From positions 60,450 to 124,449 of the forward strand of contig NZ_BLJQ01000003.1 in the NCBI RefSeq assembly GCF_014132155.1: a stretch of DNA of 64,000 bases, in the 5' to 3' direction. Source of the stretch: Gluconobacter sp. Gdi. GTDB taxonomy: Bacteria > Pseudomonadota > Alphaproteobacteria > Acetobacterales > Acetobacteraceae. The translations under genes were made by a program, and so were the position numbers. The notes beneath the pieces are model-generated. The model was not told the DNA's origin. It did no database searches and saw only the letters and a program-made list of their open reading frames with translations. Positions 28,177-39,299 of the stretch are shown piece after piece; within the stretch, counting starts at the first letter, position 1, and each line of letters starts with the position of its first letter.

Positions 28177-29442
28177 ATGAGCAACAAATCCGGCGATTCC
28201 AAAAACACCCTGTATTGCTCGTTCTGTGGGAAATCCCAGCACGAAGTGCGCAAGCTGATCGCTGGCCCGACAGTTTTCATCTGTGATGAATGCGTTGAGT
28301 TGTGCATGGACATCATTCGCGAGGAGCATAAAACGCATCTCGTGAAGTCCCGAGACGGTGTTCCGACGCCAAAAGAAATCTGCAAGGTTCTGGACGATTA
28401 CGTCATTGGTCAGTTCGAGGCCAAGCGCGCGCTTTCTGTGGCCGTTCATAACCACTACAAGCGTCTGGCCCATGCTCAGAAGAGCAATGACATCGAGATC
28501 GCGAAGTCGAACATTCTTCTGATTGGCCCGACCGGAACAGGCAAGACGCTGCTGGCTCAGACGCTGGCTCGTATTCTCGATGTGCCGTTTACCATGGCTG
28601 ATGCCACGACGCTGACCGAAGCCGGTTATGTGGGCGAGGACGTTGAAAACATCATCCTGAAGCTTCTTCAGGCATCAGACTATAACGTTGAGCGTGCGCA
28701 GCGTGGCATCGTCTACATCGATGAAATCGATAAGATTTCTCGTAAGTCCGATAACCCCTCCATCACGCGTGATGTGTCGGGCGAAGGTGTACAGCAGGCA
28801 CTGCTCAAGCTGATGGAAGGGACCGTTGCGTCCGTTCCGCCGCAGGGTGGCCGCAAGCATCCTCAGCAGGAGTTCCTGCAGGTGGATACGACGAACATGC
28901 TGTTCATCTGCGGTGGTGCCTTCGCGGGGCTGGACAAGATCATTGCAGCGCGTGGGAAAGGCTCAGGTATCGGTTTTGGGGCAGATGTGCGTTCTGAAGA
29001 CGAGCGCCGTCTGGGAGCGATCCTTCAGACTGTCGAACCTGAAGATCTTCTCAAATTTGGGCTGATTCCAGAGTTCATTGGTCGTCTGCCTGTCATCGCG
29101 GCCCTGAATGATCTGGATGAAGCTGCTTTGATCCAGATTTTGAGCAAGCCCAAGAATGCGTTGACCAAGCAGTATGCGCGTCTCTTCGAAATGGAAGGCG
29201 TCAAGCTGACATTCACGGAAGACGCACTTTCCGCCATCGCGAAGCGTGCCATCGAACGTAAGACAGGTGCACGTGGCCTTCGGTCGATCATGGAGAATAT
29301 TCTTCTGGGAACAATGTTCGATCTTCCTGGGCTGGACAGCGTTGAGGAAGTCGTCATCAATCGTGAAGTGGCGGAAAGCAAAGCCAACCCTGTGTATGTG
29401 TATGGGAAAGGCAAAAGCGAGCCGGCTGAGCAGTCTGCCTAA
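28177..29442 (+). CDS. clpX: ATP-dependent Clp protease unfoldase subunit
   Basis: A 421-residue AAA+ unfoldase that feeds substrates to ClpP. The N-terminal zinc-binding domain has [11 protein letters not shown] and [10 protein letters not shown], with all four cysteines. Walker A is GPTGTGKT, Walker B is YIDEIDK, the pore-loop motif GYVGEDVE is intact, and IGF-loop-like sequence is present. Length and start (ATG 28177, GAGGAACAGCG upstream) are normal. It is followed by a terminator and then lon. Confidence 0.97.
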   Translation: MSNKSGDSKNTLYCSFCGKSQHEVRKLIAGPTVFICDECVELCMDIIREEHKTHLVKSRDGVPTPKEICKVLDDYVIGQFEAKRALSVAVHNHYKRLAHAQKSNDIEIAKSNILLIGPTGTGKTLLAQTLARILDVPFTMADATTLTEAGYVGEDVENIILKLLQASDYNVERAQRGIVYIDEIDKISRKSDNPSITRDVSGEGVQQALLKLMEGTVASVPPQGGRKHPQQEFLQVDTTNMLFICGGAFAGLDKIIAARGKGSGIGFGADVRSEDERRLGAILQTVEPEDLLKFGLIPEFIGRLPVIAALNDLDEAALIQILSKPKNALTKQYARLFEMEGVKLTFTEDALSAIAKRAIERKTGARGLRSIMENILLGTMFDLPGLDSVEEVVINREVAESKANPVYVYGKGKSEPAEQSA

Positions 29443-29450
29443 GAGTGTTG

Positions 29451-29478
29451 AAGGGGCCGTCTTGTCAGACGGCCTTTT
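29451..29478 (+). terminator. clpX intrinsic terminator
   Basis: GGCCGTCT (29455-29462) pairs with AGACGGCC (29467-29474) across TGTC and is followed by TTTT. It separates clpX from lon. Confidence 0.85.
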
Positions 29479-29600
29479 CGTTCCGACATTCTGGATAGAT
29501 GCTGTCTGAATTCGTGCCTTTTCTGCATGAAGAGACATCACGGTGTTCGCGCTGCCAGGCAGGCGGAGGCCGTGGGATCGTCCCTATGGAGATCAAGTGA

Positions 29601-32141
29601 ATGACTGACGATACCAAGCCTAAAACGCGCCGTCGCACAAAGAAGGTGGACGACGCTGCTGTTGTAGAAAAGAAGCCTGCCCGCAAGCCGCGAGCCAAAG
29701 CTGCCGCTCCAGTAGAGGCTGTGCCTGAGGCCGCTCCGGCTTCGCGTCCGGATGTTATGGCTGTACTGCCGCTGCGGAACATTGTTGTGTTTCCACACAT
29801 GATTGTTCCGCTGTTCGTCGGCCGGGAAAAGTCTGTCAAGGCGCTGGAAACGGTCACTCGTGACAGCAAGCAGATCCTGCTTGTTGCGCAGAAAGATGTT
29901 TCGCAGGATGACCCTTCTGCTGACGACATTTACCGGTACGGCACGGTTTCCACCATCCTTCAGTTGCTGAAGCTGCCGGACGGCACCGTTAAGGTTCTGG
30001 TCGAAGGAACCCGTCGTGTTGAGATCACGCGTCTGTTCGACGTGGACGGTCACTTCGAAGCTGAAGTGAAAGAAATTGCGGAGGAGCCTTTGTCGGCTAC
30101 TCCTGGCAGCGATCTGGAAGCTCTGGGCCGCTCAACGGTTTCCCAGTTCGAGCAGTATATCAAGCTCAACAAGAAGATCCCGCCTGAAGTCATGGTCTCG
30201 ATCAACCAGATCGAGGATCTGTCAAAGCTCGCGGACACAATTGCCAGCCATCTGAATCTCAAGATTTCCGAAAAGCAGGAAATTCTCGAGATGGCCTCTG
30301 CTGAGCAGCGTCTGGAGCAGGTCTTTGCTCATATTGAGACAGAGATTGGTGTTCTGCAGGTTGAGAAGCGTATCCGGAACCGCGTGAAACGGCAGATGGA
30401 GAAGACGCAGCGCGAATATTATCTCAATGAGCAGCTTAAGGCGATCCAGAAGGAGCTTGGGGAAGGCGAGGATGGCAAGGACGAACTTGCCGAGCTTGAA
30501 GAGAAGATCAACAAGACGCGCCTGAGTCGTGAAGCCAAGGAAAAGGCCCATGCCGAGCTGAAAAAACTCCGTGGCATGAGCCCGATGTCAGCAGAAAGCA
30601 CGGTCGTCCGGAATTATCTGGACTGGCTGTTGGGTATCCCGTGGAAAAAGCGTTCCAAGATCACCAAGGAGTTCACGCACGCTGAAGGTGTACTTGAAGC
30701 CGAACATTACGGTCTGGAGAAGGTCAAGGAGCGTATCCTTGAGTATCTTGCCGTGCAGACGCGTTCCCAGAAGATCAAGGGACCAATCCTGTGCCTCGTA
30801 GGGCCGCCGGGCGTTGGTAAAACGTCTCTCGCACGGTCTATCGCCAAGGCAACGGGCCGTCAGTATGTTCGGATGTCTCTGGGTGGTGTGCGCGACGAAT
30901 CGGAAATTCGCGGCCATCGCCGGACGTATATCGGGTCCATGCCTGGAAAAATTATTCAGGGCATGAAGAAAGCGAAAACGTCTAATCCGCTGTTCCTGCT
31001 GGATGAGATCGACAAGCTAGGCGCGGATTGGAGAGGTGATCCTTCGTCTGCACTTCTGGAGGTCTTGGACCCAGAGCAGAACTCAACGTTTGCCGATCAC
31101 TATCTGGAAGTCGATTACGATCTCTCGGATGTCATGTTCGTGACGACGGCTAACAGCCTGAACATGCCGCAGCCACTGCTGGATCGTATGGAGATCATCA
31201 ATCTCTCCGGGTACACGGAAGATGAGAAGGTCCAGATCGCGCGTCGTCATCTGCTGTCAAAGCAGGCTGAGGCCCACAATCTCAAGCCGGATGAATGGTC
31301 TGTTTCCGATGAGACGCTGATGGAGTTGATCCGCTCCTACACGCGTGAGGCTGGCGTCAGAAATCTCGAGCGTGAGATTGCCCGATTGGCTCGTAAGGCC
31401 GTGAAGGAAATCATCACGACGGGTGTGACGCATGTTGAGATCACGCCGGACAACCTGGAAAAATACGCAGGTGTCCGCCGCTTCCGTCATGGTGAGACCG
31501 AGACGGAAGATATGGTTGGTGTCGTGACCGGACTTGCCTGGACGCAGGTCGGCGGCGAGATCTTGACGATTGAGAGCGTCATGGTGCCTGGAAAGGGGCA
31601 GGTGAAGCAGACTGGCAAGCTGGGGGAAGTGATGCAGGAGAGCATCTCGGCCGCCCTGTCTTACGTCCGATCACGAGCTCAGGACTTCGGCATCCGGCCA
31701 CCTCTTTTCGAGAAGCGCGACATCCACGTGCATCTTCCAGAGGGGGCTACGCCGAAGGACGGTCCGTCCGCAGGTATTGCGCTTGCTACGTCTCTTGTCA
31801 GTATTCTGACGCAGATTCCCATCCGTAGAGATGTGGCGATGACGGGCGAAATTACGCTGCGTGGTCGTGTGCTGGAAATTGGTGGCTTGAAAGAAAAGCT
31901 GCTTGCAGCGCTTCGGGCAGGGATCAAAACTGTTCTTATCCCGAAGGATAATGAAAAGGATCTTGCCGAGGTTCCTGAGAATGTCCGCCATGCTCTCAAG
32001 ATTATTCCAGTCAGTCACGTCGACGACGTTCTGAAAATTGCTCTCACGCGTATGCCTGAGGCGATTGAATGGGATGAAAATGTCGATCCTGTAGGCGGAA
32101 TTTCGGCTGAGAAAGTGGCTCCAAGGGCACTTCCGCACTAA
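29601..32141 (+). CDS. lon: ATP-dependent Lon protease
   Basis: An 846-residue Lon protease, which degrades misfolded and regulatory proteins. The substrate-binding N-domain begins at [15 protein letters not shown] (about residue 53). Walker [10 protein letters not shown] lies near 400, Walker [10 protein letters not shown] follows, and the catalytic serine is Ser723 in KDGPSAGIA, with the dyad lysine about 43 residues later. Residues 1-50 form an extra basic and Ala/Pro-rich tail ([20 protein letters not shown]) that most Lon proteins lack. It could be a wrong upstream start, but the next internal start would cut close to the domain. It lies downstream of clpX and upstream of hup, a common order. 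Confidence 0.95.
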   Translation: MTDDTKPKTRRRTKKVDDAAVVEKKPARKPRAKAAAPVEAVPEAAPASRPDVMAVLPLRNIVVFPHMIVPLFVGREKSVKALETVTRDSKQILLVAQKDVSQDDPSADDIYRYGTVSTILQLLKLPDGTVKVLVEGTRRVEITRLFDVDGHFEAEVKEIAEEPLSATPGSDLEALGRSTVSQFEQYIKLNKKIPPEVMVSINQIEDLSKLADTIASHLNLKISEKQEILEMASAEQRLEQVFAHIETEIGVLQVEKRIRNRVKRQMEKTQREYYLNEQLKAIQKELGEGEDGKDELAELEEKINKTRLSREAKEKAHAELKKLRGMSPMSAESTVVRNYLDWLLGIPWKKRSKITKEFTHAEGVLEAEHYGLEKVKERILEYLAVQTRSQKIKGPILCLVGPPGVGKTSLARSIAKATGRQYVRMSLGGVRDESEIRGHRRTYIGSMPGKIIQGMKKAKTSNPLFLLDEIDKLGADWRGDPSSALLEVLDPEQNSTFADHYLEVDYDLSDVMFVTTANSLNMPQPLLDRMEIINLSGYTEDEKVQIARRHLLSKQAEAHNLKPDEWSVSDETLMELIRSYTREAGVRNLEREIARLARKAVKEIITTGVTHVEITPDNLEKYAGVRRFRHGETETEDMVGVVTGLAWTQVGGEILTIESVMVPGKGQVKQTGKLGEVMQESISAALSYVRSRAQDFGIRPPLFEKRDIHVHLPEGATPKDGPSAGIALATSLVSILTQIPIRRDVAMTGEITLRGRVLEIGGLKEKLLAALRAGIKTVLIPKDNEKDLAEVPENVRHALKIIPVSHVDDVLKIALTRMPEAIEWDENVDPVGGISAEKVAPRALPH

Positions 32142-32169
32142 CGGTTGGGTTCTTATACGATTCTAACAG

Positions 32170-32197
32170 TTGACGCGGCCAAAAAGCGCTTCATAGT
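32170..32197 (+). promoter_or_regulatory. candidate hup promoter
   Basis: TTGACG (32170-32175) and CATAGT (32192-32197) are separated by 16 nt. This is a good sigma-70-type match in the 139-bp gap between lon and hup, placed about 80 nt before the hup start. Confidence 0.5.
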
Positions 32198-32280
32198 GCG
32201 GCCGCAGATCGAACAAGCGCCTGAGCCGCAAGACTCTTCGGAGGTTGGCTCAGGTGCTCTTAACACCAGAAAGGCACATC

Positions 32281-32568
32281 ATGGAGAAGCCCCTCAACAA
32301 GCAGGAACTGATCGCCGCCGTTGCTGACGCCGCCGATCTTCCGAAGGCCAAGGCCAGCGAAGTTGTCGATGCGGTGTTCAGCACGATCGAGAAGACGCTT
32401 GCCAAGAAGCAGGAAGTTCGTCTGGTTGGTTTCGGTAGCTTCGTGACCGCTACGCGTAAGGCCGCCAAGGGCCGTAACCCGCGTACGGGCGAAGAGATCG
32501 ACATTCCGGCATCCACCTCTGTCCGTTTCAAGCCGGGCAAAGGTCTTAAGGACGCCGTAAGCGAATAA
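32281..32568 (+). CDS. hup: DNA-binding protein HU
   Basis: A 95-residue histone-like HU protein that bends and compacts DNA as a dimer. The signature GFGSFVTATRKAAKGRNPRTG carries the DNA-wrapping arm with the conserved Asn-Pro. The ATG at 32281 gives the normal N-terminus MEKPLNKQELI; an open frame further upstream is not coding. Codon use is that of a highly expressed gene. It follows lon, as in many proteobacteria, with its own probable promoter. Confidence 0.96.
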   Translation: MEKPLNKQELIAAVADAADLPKAKASEVVDAVFSTIEKTLAKKQEVRLVGFGSFVTATRKAAKGRNPRTGEEIDIPASTSVRFKPGKGLKDAVSE

Positions 32569-32580
32569 TTTCGCTTTTTT

Positions 32581-32612
32581 GGTTCTGAGTGCCTTTACGG
32601 GTGCTCAGAACC
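32581..32612 (+). terminator. hairpin after hup
   Basis: GGTTCTGAG (32581-32589) pairs with CTCAGAACC (32604-32612). No T-run follows; a T-run precedes it. It overlaps the spacer of the candidate tRNA-Val promoter. It may end the hup transcript weakly or regulate the promoter. Confidence 0.4.
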
Positions 32613-32621
32613 GTGTATATA
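32594..32621 (+). promoter_or_regulatory. candidate tRNA-Val promoter
   Basis: TTTACG (32594-32599) and TATATA (32616-32621) are separated by 16 nt. Transcription would start about 10 nt before the tRNA. The same transcript would run on into birA. Confidence 0.5.
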
Positions 32622-32638
32622 GGCCACGTGTTTTCAGA

Positions 32639-32713
32639 GGGCGATTAGCTCAGCGGTAGAGCGTCTCGTTTACACCGAGAGGGTCGGCAGTTCAATCCTG
32701 TCATCGCCCACCA
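32639..32713 (+). tRNA. tRNA-Val (UAC)
   Basis: A 75-nt cloverleaf with CCA encoded. Acceptor GGGCGAT (32639-32645) pairs with ATCGCCC (32703-32709). The anticodon stem TCTCG/CGAGA encloses TTTACAC, giving anticodon TAC. It is followed after 21 nt by the birA start, with no terminator between. Confidence 0.96.
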
Positions 32714-32734
32714 CATGAAGACTGTTTTTTGACT

Positions 32735-33457
32735 ATGGCCTGGCGTTTCGAAGTTTATGAGACGTTGGGATCGACTTCCGATCTCTGTAAAGAGAAAGCT
32801 GAGGCTGGAGCCCCCGAGAGGCTCGCCGTTCAGGCACTTTTCCAAACATCAGGGCGTGGAACCCGAGGTCGCAGTTGGGTAGATCCCGGCGGTAATCTGG
32901 CAATTTCTCTATTGTTCAAACCGCAAAATCTTGAAAAATTTTTGATTGCGTGCCCGTTTCTGACCGCTTTGGCGCTTTACGAAACAGCGCAGAGTTTCTG
33001 CCCTTCAAAAGCAGAGTTTTTGCTGAAATGGCCAAATGATCTGCTCTTGAATGAACGCAAAATGGCGGGAGTTCTGATTGAGGCGGGTGGTATTGCGTCT
33101 AACAGGTGGGTTGTTGTCGGTATTGGTGCAAACCTGGCGCAGGCGCCTGACGTCCCTGGTCGTCAGTTGGCAGCCCTTTCCGAGGTCGCTCCTTCAGTCG
33201 ATCCCATCAAGTTTGGCGAGGCACTGACGGCGGAAATGGACCGCTGGATTGCCGCGTGGAATGATCATGGTTTCGAAGTCATTCGTCGGGCATGGCTCGA
33301 AAGAGCGCATCCGGTTGGACGTCATCTTGCGGTTCAGCGTGGTGAAACTTATATAACAGGTTCATTTTCAGGGTTGGATGAACAGGGGCGACTGCTTCTC
33401 GCTCTCCCGGGTGGTGAAACCATACCGGTCGTAACAGGTGATATCCTGCTGGGTTAA
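32735..33457 (+). CDS. birA: biotin--[acetyl-CoA-carboxylase] ligase
   Basis: A 240-residue biotin protein ligase lacking the DNA-binding domain of E. coli BirA, so it should be an enzyme only. The N-terminal [15 protein letters not shown] and the biotin-adenylate loop [19 protein letters not shown] are present. The central [19 protein letters not shown] carries the catalytic Lys and Asp. A TTG at 32729 is an alternative start, but the ATG at 32735 begins the conserved sequence. Its 5' leader is almost entirely tRNA-Val, so it is probably co-transcribed and released by tRNA processing. Confidence 0.92.
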   Translation: MAWRFEVYETLGSTSDLCKEKAEAGAPERLAVQALFQTSGRGTRGRSWVDPGGNLAISLLFKPQNLEKFLIACPFLTALALYETAQSFCPSKAEFLLKWPNDLLLNERKMAGVLIEAGGIASNRWVVVGIGANLAQAPDVPGRQLAALSEVAPSVDPIKFGEALTAEMDRWIAAWNDHGFEVIRRAWLERAHPVGRHLAVQRGETYITGSFSGLDEQGRLLLALPGGETIPVVTGDILLG

Positions 33458-33474
33458 AGGGACCGGATCGGAAC

Positions 33475-34272
33475 GTGCTTCTCGTCATTGATGCTGGCAA
33501 CACCAACGTTGTGTTTGCCGTCCACGACGGTCAGTCGTGGATCGGTCAGTGGCGCATGTCCACCAGCGACTCCCGTACAGCAGATGAATATGCCGTTTGG
33601 TTACTGGGCCTTTTCGATCGTATTGGGCTGACGCCTGCGTCTGTCACGCGCGCGATTATCGGAACTGTTGTTCCCGCAGCATTGTATGATTTGCGGCGTT
33701 TCTGTCGCCAGTGGCTCGATGTGGAGCCACTTGTGGCCAATGCTGGCTTGGATTGGGGCATTGAAGCGCTAGTCGATAACCCGGCAGAACTTGGTGCGGA
33801 TCGTCGATTGAACGGTCTGGCAGCCCAGCACTTTTATGGTGGCCCGCTCATTGTTGTTGATTTTGGCACGGCAACAACGTTTGATGTCGTGAATGAATAC
33901 GGTCAATACTGTGGTGGGGCGATTGCTCCGGGCGTCAATCTGTCCATTGATGCCTTGCACAGAGCGGCCGCTCGATTGCCACGGATGAGCATCGGGCGCC
34001 CTCTGAACGCAATTGGCCGAAGCACAAGCGTTGCCATGCGTTCCGGACTCTTCTGGGGCTATGTTGGCCTGGTTGAAGGGATCGTAGGAAGAATTTCCGA
34101 AGAAATGGGCGGACGCCCCAAGATTGTTGCAACAGGCGGTCTTGCGCCTCTGTTTTCAGAGGGCACCAACCTGTTTGACGTGATGGCCCCTGATCTGACC
34201 CTGGATGGCCTCCGTCTTCTGGCGGACCGCAATGCGCTCCTGCCGATCTCAAATTCCCCCGAAGGCATGTAG
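33475..34272 (+). CDS. coaX: type III pantothenate kinase
   Basis: A 265-residue type III pantothenate kinase, the first step of coenzyme A synthesis. The N-terminal phosphate motif is [15 protein letters not shown]. The substrate motif is [11 protein letters not shown], and a second phosphate motif is [14 protein letters not shown]. The start is GTG 33475. It lies 17 nt after birA, linking biotin and CoA metabolism in one transcript, a common arrangement. Downstream comes rnj. Confidence 0.95.
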   Translation: MLLVIDAGNTNVVFAVHDGQSWIGQWRMSTSDSRTADEYAVWLLGLFDRIGLTPASVTRAIIGTVVPAALYDLRRFCRQWLDVEPLVANAGLDWGIEALVDNPAELGADRRLNGLAAQHFYGGPLIVVDFGTATTFDVVNEYGQYCGGAIAPGVNLSIDALHRAAARLPRMSIGRPLNAIGRSTSVAMRSGLFWGYVGLVEGIVGRISEEMGGRPKIVATGGLAPLFSEGTNLFDVMAPDLTLDGLRLLADRNALLPISNSPEGM

Positions 34273-34323
34273 GCTTTCGGCAATGAATATCGCTCATGAT
34301 GGTAACACACGTAAGGAATAACT

Positions 34324-35982
34324 ATGACGGATACACCTGACGGTTTGTCCTTCCTGCCTTTGGGCGGGACGGGCGAGATCGGCATGAATTTCAATCTCTA
34401 CCGCCTCACTAAAAACAGTAAGGAAACCTGGCTCGCCATAGATTGCGGCATTGGCTTCTCAGGTAACGACACGCCTGAAGCTGAAGTGCTGATGCCGGAC
34501 CCGACGTTTATCGCGGACCGTGCAAAGGATCTGTGTGGGCTGGTCATTACACATGCCCATGAAGATCATCTGGGTGCAGTAGCTCATCTCTGGCCTTATC
34601 TGCGTTGCCCGGTTTATGCCACGCCGTTCGCTGCCGCAGTACTGCGTCGCAAGCTGCATGAAGCGCATCTGGTTAATCAGGTAAAAATTCATGTGGTGAT
34701 GCCGGGCTCGCGCTTCCATGTCGGCCCGTTTGATCTTCAGTTTGTGTCGGTGACGCACTCTGTCGCGGAAGCGCAGGCAGTTGCTCTGCGGACACCCCAT
34801 GGGCTGATCGTTCATACCGGTGACTGGAAGCTGGATGAAAATCCGCTTGTTGGCCCGGTTACTGATCTGGAAGAGTTCCGTCGTCTGGGTGACGAAGGCG
34901 TTCTGGCGATGGTGGGTGATAGCACCAACGTCATGAAGGAAGGTCGCTCAGAGTCGGAAGCTGACGTTCGCAAGGGCCTGACGGATCTGATCACGAGCCT
35001 TCAGGGACGTGTGGCCGTAACGTGCTTTGCCAGCAACGTGGCGCGCGTTGAGAGCATTGCGAAGGCTGCCATGGCGGCTGGTCGTGCTGTCATGATCGTG
35101 GGTCGTTCCCTGCGTAATCTTGAAACTGCTGCTCGTGAGTGTGGCTACTTCAGCGATCTGCCACCGTTCCTGACGGAGCAGGACGCACGTGACGTCCATG
35201 ATGACAACCTTCTGATGATCATCACGGGAAGCCAGGGTGAACCCCGCTCTGCGCTCTCCCGTATCGCGTCCGATACTCATCCGAACATCTCGCTGGGTGA
35301 GGGTGACACGGTCATTTACAGCTCCCGCGTCATTCCGGGGAATGAGCAGGCTGTCATGGCTGTGCAGGACAACCTGTCCCGTCGTGGTGTGACTGTTCTG
35401 ACTGACAAGGACGCGAAGGTTCATACGTCCGGTCATGCAACGGGCGATGATATCCGCGTTCTGTATGGCATTGTCCGTCCGAAATACAGCATCCCGACGC
35501 ATGGCGAATGGCGTCATCTGACGGCTCATGCGGCTCTGGCCCATGAGATGGGTTCTGATCCGATCCTGCTGGAAGATGGCGACATCCTGAACCTGTCGCC
35601 GGGTGAAGTGAAGGTTGTCGATACGGCACCGACTGGTCGTCTGGCGCTGGATGGCGGTCGTCTTCTCCCCATGACAGGCGGTGTTCTGGCAGCACGTCGC
35701 AAGATGCTCTTCAACGGCATGGTTCTTGCGAGCTTCGCTGTTGATGACGAAGGCTATGTGATCGGTGAGCCAAAGATCAGCGCGCCGGGACTTTTGGAAT
35801 CGGAAGATCCGGAAAGCATTCGCATTCAGGAAGAATTCGCTGATTCTATTGACGAAATTCCTGATGAACTGCGAAAGGACGACACGGCATTCCGTGATGC
35901 GGCCAAGACGGCTCTGCGCCGTGCCCTGGGGCGTAAGCTCCAGAAGCGTCCGCTTGTCGATGTTCATCTGCTGCGCGTCTGA
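34324..35982 (+). CDS. rnj: ribonuclease J
   Basis: A 552-residue metallo-beta-lactamase/beta-CASP RNase of the RNase J family, which acts as a 5'-3' exonuclease and endonuclease in RNA processing and decay. The metal motif HAHEDH is at residues 77-82, with further metal ligands in VTHS and HTGDWKLD. The beta-CASP part has CFASNVARVESIAKAA and HTSGHATGDD. Alphaproteobacteria commonly have this enzyme next to coaX and birA. The start ATG 34324 has TAAGGAATAACT upstream. It is followed by proS after 11 nt. Confidence 0.95.
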   Translation: MTDTPDGLSFLPLGGTGEIGMNFNLYRLTKNSKETWLAIDCGIGFSGNDTPEAEVLMPDPTFIADRAKDLCGLVITHAHEDHLGAVAHLWPYLRCPVYATPFAAAVLRRKLHEAHLVNQVKIHVVMPGSRFHVGPFDLQFVSVTHSVAEAQAVALRTPHGLIVHTGDWKLDENPLVGPVTDLEEFRRLGDEGVLAMVGDSTNVMKEGRSESEADVRKGLTDLITSLQGRVAVTCFASNVARVESIAKAAMAAGRAVMIVGRSLRNLETAARECGYFSDLPPFLTEQDARDVHDDNLLMIITGSQGEPRSALSRIASDTHPNISLGEGDTVIYSSRVIPGNEQAVMAVQDNLSRRGVTVLTDKDAKVHTSGHATGDDIRVLYGIVRPKYSIPTHGEWRHLTAHAALAHEMGSDPILLEDGDILNLSPGEVKVVDTAPTGRLALDGGRLLPMTGGVLAARRKMLFNGMVLASFAVDDEGYVIGEPKISAPGLLESEDPESIRIQEEFADSIDEIPDELRKDDTAFRDAAKTALRRALGRKLQKRPLVDVHLLRV

Positions 35983-35993
35983 GAGAATAGAGT

Positions 35994-37310
35994 ATGCGTC
36001 TGAGTAAAGCCTTTCAGCCGACGCTGAAGGAAGTTCCGGCGGAGGCGCAAATTGCGTCTCACCGCCTGATGCTACGTGCAGGTCTGGTTCGCCAGACCTC
36101 CTCGGGTATTTATGCCTGGTTGCCAGCGGGTCTGCGTGTTCTTCGGAACATCGAGCAGATCATCCGCGAAGAGCAGGATGCAATCGGGGCTCAGGAAGTC
36201 CTGATGCCGACGCTTCAGTCTGCTGATCTGTGGCGTCGTTCAGGGCGTTATGACGCTTATGGTCCGGAGATGCTCCGCATTCAGGACCGTCATGGTCGTG
36301 AGCTGCTTTACGGACCGACGAACGAGGAAATGATCACGGATATCTTCGGATCGTCCGTGAGTTCCTATAAGCAGCTTCCCAAGGCGCTGTATCATATTCA
36401 GTGGAAGTTCCGTGATGAGGTGCGTCCCCGTTTCGGTGTGATGCGCGGTCGTGAGTTCCTCATGAAGGACGCCTATTCCTTCGATGCGGATTATCAGGGC
36501 GCGGTTAACAGCTATCGTCGCATGATGCTGTCCTATCTGCGGATTTTCCAGCGTCTTGGCGTTCGCGCTGTGCCAATGGTTGCAGATACGGGGCCGATCG
36601 GTGGTGATCTCAGCCATGAGTTCCTGGTTCTCGCACCAACTGGTGAAAGCGGCGTATTCTTTGACGCTGCTCTTGAAGAGCAGGATTGGCTGGGCCGTCC
36701 GGTTGATTGTGATAACGAGGAAGATCTCGCCGCATTCTTCTCTTCCGTGACGGATCACTATGCCGCAACTGATGAGAAGCACGACGAGGCTGCCTGGGCG
36801 GAAGTGCCGGATGACCGGAAGCGGGAAGGGCGTGGCATCGAAGTCGGCCACATCTTCTACTTCGGCACCAAGTACACGGAATCCATGGGTATCGAAGTCA
36901 GCGGTGCCGACGGGACGAAATTCTCGCCTCACATGGGGTCTTACGGTGTCGGTGTCTCCCGTCTGGTCGGTGCAATCATTGAGGCATCGCACGATGACGC
37001 TGGCATTATCTGGCCGGATTCCGTTGCGCCGTACAAAGCTGCGATCCTCAACCTGCGTCCGGGTGATGAAGCCTGTGACGCGATCTGCGAAGATATCTAC
37101 GGGGCTGATCCAGAGAATTTCATGTACGATGATCGCTCCGAGCGCGCGGGCGTGAAGTTTAACGATGCTGATCTGATGGGTCATCCCTGGCAGATCATTG
37201 TCGGTCCTCGTGGTGCCAAGGAAGGCAAGGTTGAACTGAAGCGCCGTGCAGATGGTGAGCGGTTCGAGCTGCCGGTGGCTGAAGCGCTGGCCAAGATCGG
37301 AGCAGCCTGA
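35994..37310 (+). CDS. proS: prolyl-tRNA synthetase
   Basis: A 438-residue ProRS that charges tRNA-Pro. It is the short form without the editing insertion domain, typical of alphaproteobacteria (E. coli ProRS is about 570 residues). Class II motifs are visible: the N-terminal segment ending [20 protein letters not shown], motif 2 [21 protein letters not shown], and motif 3 around [14 protein letters not shown]. The C-terminal anticodon-binding domain ([18 protein letters not shown]) is complete. Its TGA overlaps the lolC ATG by one base. Missing editing means mischarged Ala-tRNA-Pro must be cleared by a separate protein. Confidence 0.96.
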   Translation: MRLSKAFQPTLKEVPAEAQIASHRLMLRAGLVRQTSSGIYAWLPAGLRVLRNIEQIIREEQDAIGAQEVLMPTLQSADLWRRSGRYDAYGPEMLRIQDRHGRELLYGPTNEEMITDIFGSSVSSYKQLPKALYHIQWKFRDEVRPRFGVMRGREFLMKDAYSFDADYQGAVNSYRRMMLSYLRIFQRLGVRAVPMVADTGPIGGDLSHEFLVLAPTGESGVFFDAALEEQDWLGRPVDCDNEEDLAAFFSSVTDHYAATDEKHDEAAWAEVPDDRKREGRGIEVGHIFYFGTKYTESMGIEVSGADGTKFSPHMGSYGVGVSRLVGAIIEASHDDAGIIWPDSVAPYKAAILNLRPGDEACDAICEDIYGADPENFMYDDRSERAGVKFNDADLMGHPWQIIVGPRGAKEGKVELKRRADGERFELPVAEALAKIGAA

Positions 37311-38557
37311 TGTTTGGCCGCTTCGAGCGTATGGTGGCGGGGCGCTATCTGCGTGCCCGCCGTGGCGAACGCTTCGCCTCGATCATTGCAGTTTTCTCAT
37401 TGGTCGGAATTGCGCTCGGAGTGGCCACGCTCATCATCGTCATGTCGGTGATGAACGGGTTTAAGGCCGATCTCATGGGGCGTATCCTTGGCCTTCACGG
37501 TGATCTCACTGTGTTTGGCTACGGTCGCCCTATTGAAGCCTATCAGAACGACGTCGAGGCTATCCGCTCTGTTTCTGGAGTGAAATCTGTCATTCCCATG
37601 GCGCAGGGGACTGTGCTCGTGGAAGCCGGACGATACTCGACGGGTGCAGAGGTTCAGGGTGTCGCCCAGCAGGATCTTCGTGATTGGCGTGCTCTAAGTA
37701 ACGGGATTATTGCCGGTTCGATTGATCGTTTTACCGGCGACGATGCTGTTGCCATCGGGACGACCATGGCCGATCGCGCTGGTCTGACGGTCGGTTCTCC
37801 GATCACCCTGTTGTCTCCGGACGGCCAGGCCACACCGTTTGGCACGATGCCGCGCGTGAAGACGTACCATGTGGCCGCCATCTTCGATGCCAACTGGAAC
37901 GATTACAACTCGAACATCGTTTTGGTGCCGCTCCCTGCCGCACAGAAGTTTCTGATGCTCGGGAGCGCCGTCTCCCTGATCCAGGTCTCAACCAACGACC
38001 CTTCGAACATTCAGCCCACACGTCAGGCCATCGCGCAACGCCTTGATGACCCGCGTCTTCGGGTTCTGGACTGGACGCAGAGCGCGAACGGCTTCCTTGA
38101 TGCTGTGACGGTTGAGCAGAACGTCATGTTCCTCATTCTGACGCTCATTATTCTGGTGGCTGCTTTCAACGTTATCTCGTCCTTGATCATGATGGTGAAG
38201 GACAAGACACGTGATATCGCGGTTTTACGAACGCTTGGTGCGAGCCGTGGCGCAATCATGCGGATATTCCTCATGAATGGTGCTTTTGTCGGGATTGTCG
38301 GGACGGCTGCTGGTTCTGCCCTTGGTATTGCGTTCGCCCTGAATATCGAACGTATCCGGCAGTGGCTCCAGTCTCTTACCGGAACCAACCTGTTCAACCC
38401 GGAAGTTTACTTTCTCGAGCGTCTTCCGGCGAAGCTGGTCTGGTCGCAGGTTGGAGAAGTGATTGCCATGTCTCTGGTGCTTTCTCTTCTCGCAACGCTG
38501 TATCCATCCTGGAGAGCAGCGCGAACTGATCCAATTGAGGCGTTGCGTCATGAGTGA
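37310..38557 (+). CDS. lolC: lipoprotein-releasing ABC transporter permease LolC/LolE
   Basis: A 415-residue inner-membrane permease of the LolCE family, which releases outer-membrane lipoproteins to LolA. One membrane helix near the N-terminus ([20 protein letters not shown]) is followed by a large periplasmic domain. Three helices form the C-terminal FtsX-like region ([55 protein letters not shown]). As in many alphaproteobacteria, a single permease gene serves both roles. The ATG shares one base with the proS stop. It overlaps lolD by 8 nt. Confidence 0.93.
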   Translation: MFGRFERMVAGRYLRARRGERFASIIAVFSLVGIALGVATLIIVMSVMNGFKADLMGRILGLHGDLTVFGYGRPIEAYQNDVEAIRSVSGVKSVIPMAQGTVLVEAGRYSTGAEVQGVAQQDLRDWRALSNGIIAGSIDRFTGDDAVAIGTTMADRAGLTVGSPITLLSPDGQATPFGTMPRVKTYHVAAIFDANWNDYNSNIVLVPLPAAQKFLMLGSAVSLIQVSTNDPSNIQPTRQAIAQRLDDPRLRVLDWTQSANGFLDAVTVEQNVMFLILTLIILVAAFNVISSLIMMVKDKTRDIAVLRTLGASRGAIMRIFLMNGAFVGIVGTAAGSALGIAFALNIERIRQWLQSLTGTNLFNPEVYFLERLPAKLVWSQVGEVIAMSLVLSLLATLYPSWRAARTDPIEALRHE

Positions 38558-39239
38558 GGCACAGGTGCCAGCATTAAAGCTGGAGAATCTGACGCGTCGT
38601 TTTCGGTCAGGCGAAGAAACGCTCGAAATTCTATCGAATGCCGAGTTTACGCTTTACCCCGGTGAAATTGTCGCCCTTGTGGCGCCGAGCGGGACCGGAA
38701 AATCTACGCTCTTGCATCTCGCCGGGCTGTTGGAAGCTCCCACCGAAGGTACAGTTTATATCAGTGGCAACGCCGTAAGTGGACTGAGTGATAGCGTTCG
38801 CACTGCTGTCCGACGTGATCAAATCGGGTTTGTGTATCAGTTTCACCATTTGTTAGGTGAGTTCACGGCACGCGAGAATGTCATGTTGCCCCAGTTGGTT
38901 GCGGGTGTGTCCGCAAAGGTGGCGAAGGCGCGTGCCGAAGATCTATTGGGACGTTTTGGATTGTCTCATCGCCTGAATTCTCTGCCCGGCCGCCTGTCTG
39001 GCGGTGAGCAGCAGCGGACTGCTATTGCGCGGGCCTTAGCCAACAGGCCAAAACTTCTCCTTGCGGATGAGCCAACCGGTAATCTGGATGTTGGGACGTC
39101 TGATCACGTTTTTGATGAGCTATTGCGTGCCGTTCGTGAGGAAGGCGTTGCAGCACTGATTGCAACGCATAATCAGGAACTTGCGGCCCGTATGGACCGG
39201 ACGGTGACGTTACGGGATGGGAAGCTCGTACCGTTTTGA
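38550..39239 (+). CDS. lolD: lipoprotein-releasing ABC transporter ATPase
   Basis: A 229-residue ABC ATPase of the MacB/LolD type that powers the LolC permease. Walker A is APSGTGKST, the Q-loop lies in [17 protein letters not shown] (a LolD hallmark), the signature is [15 protein letters not shown], and Walker B is [12 protein letters not shown]. The start ATG 38550 overlaps the lolC stop (ATGAGTGA), indicating coupled translation. The frame is open further upstream but that part lies inside lolC. Confidence 0.94.
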   Translation: MSEAQVPALKLENLTRRFRSGEETLEILSNAEFTLYPGEIVALVAPSGTGKSTLLHLAGLLEAPTEGTVYISGNAVSGLSDSVRTAVRRDQIGFVYQFHHLLGEFTARENVMLPQLVAGVSAKVAKARAEDLLGRFGLSHRLNSLPGRLSGGEQQRTAIARALANRPKLLLADEPTGNLDVGTSDHVFDELLRAVREEGVAALIATHNQELAARMDRTVTLRDGKLVPF

Positions 39240-39299
39240 GTTGAGGTGACCGGCAAGAAGAGCGCTGTATCTGCTCGCCGGTCCTGATAGAATAGAGGC

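Noticed and set aside
34948-35967. 339-codon minus-strand frame opposite rnj
   Set aside because: No recognisable motif, and entirely inside RNase J. It is a codon-bias shadow.
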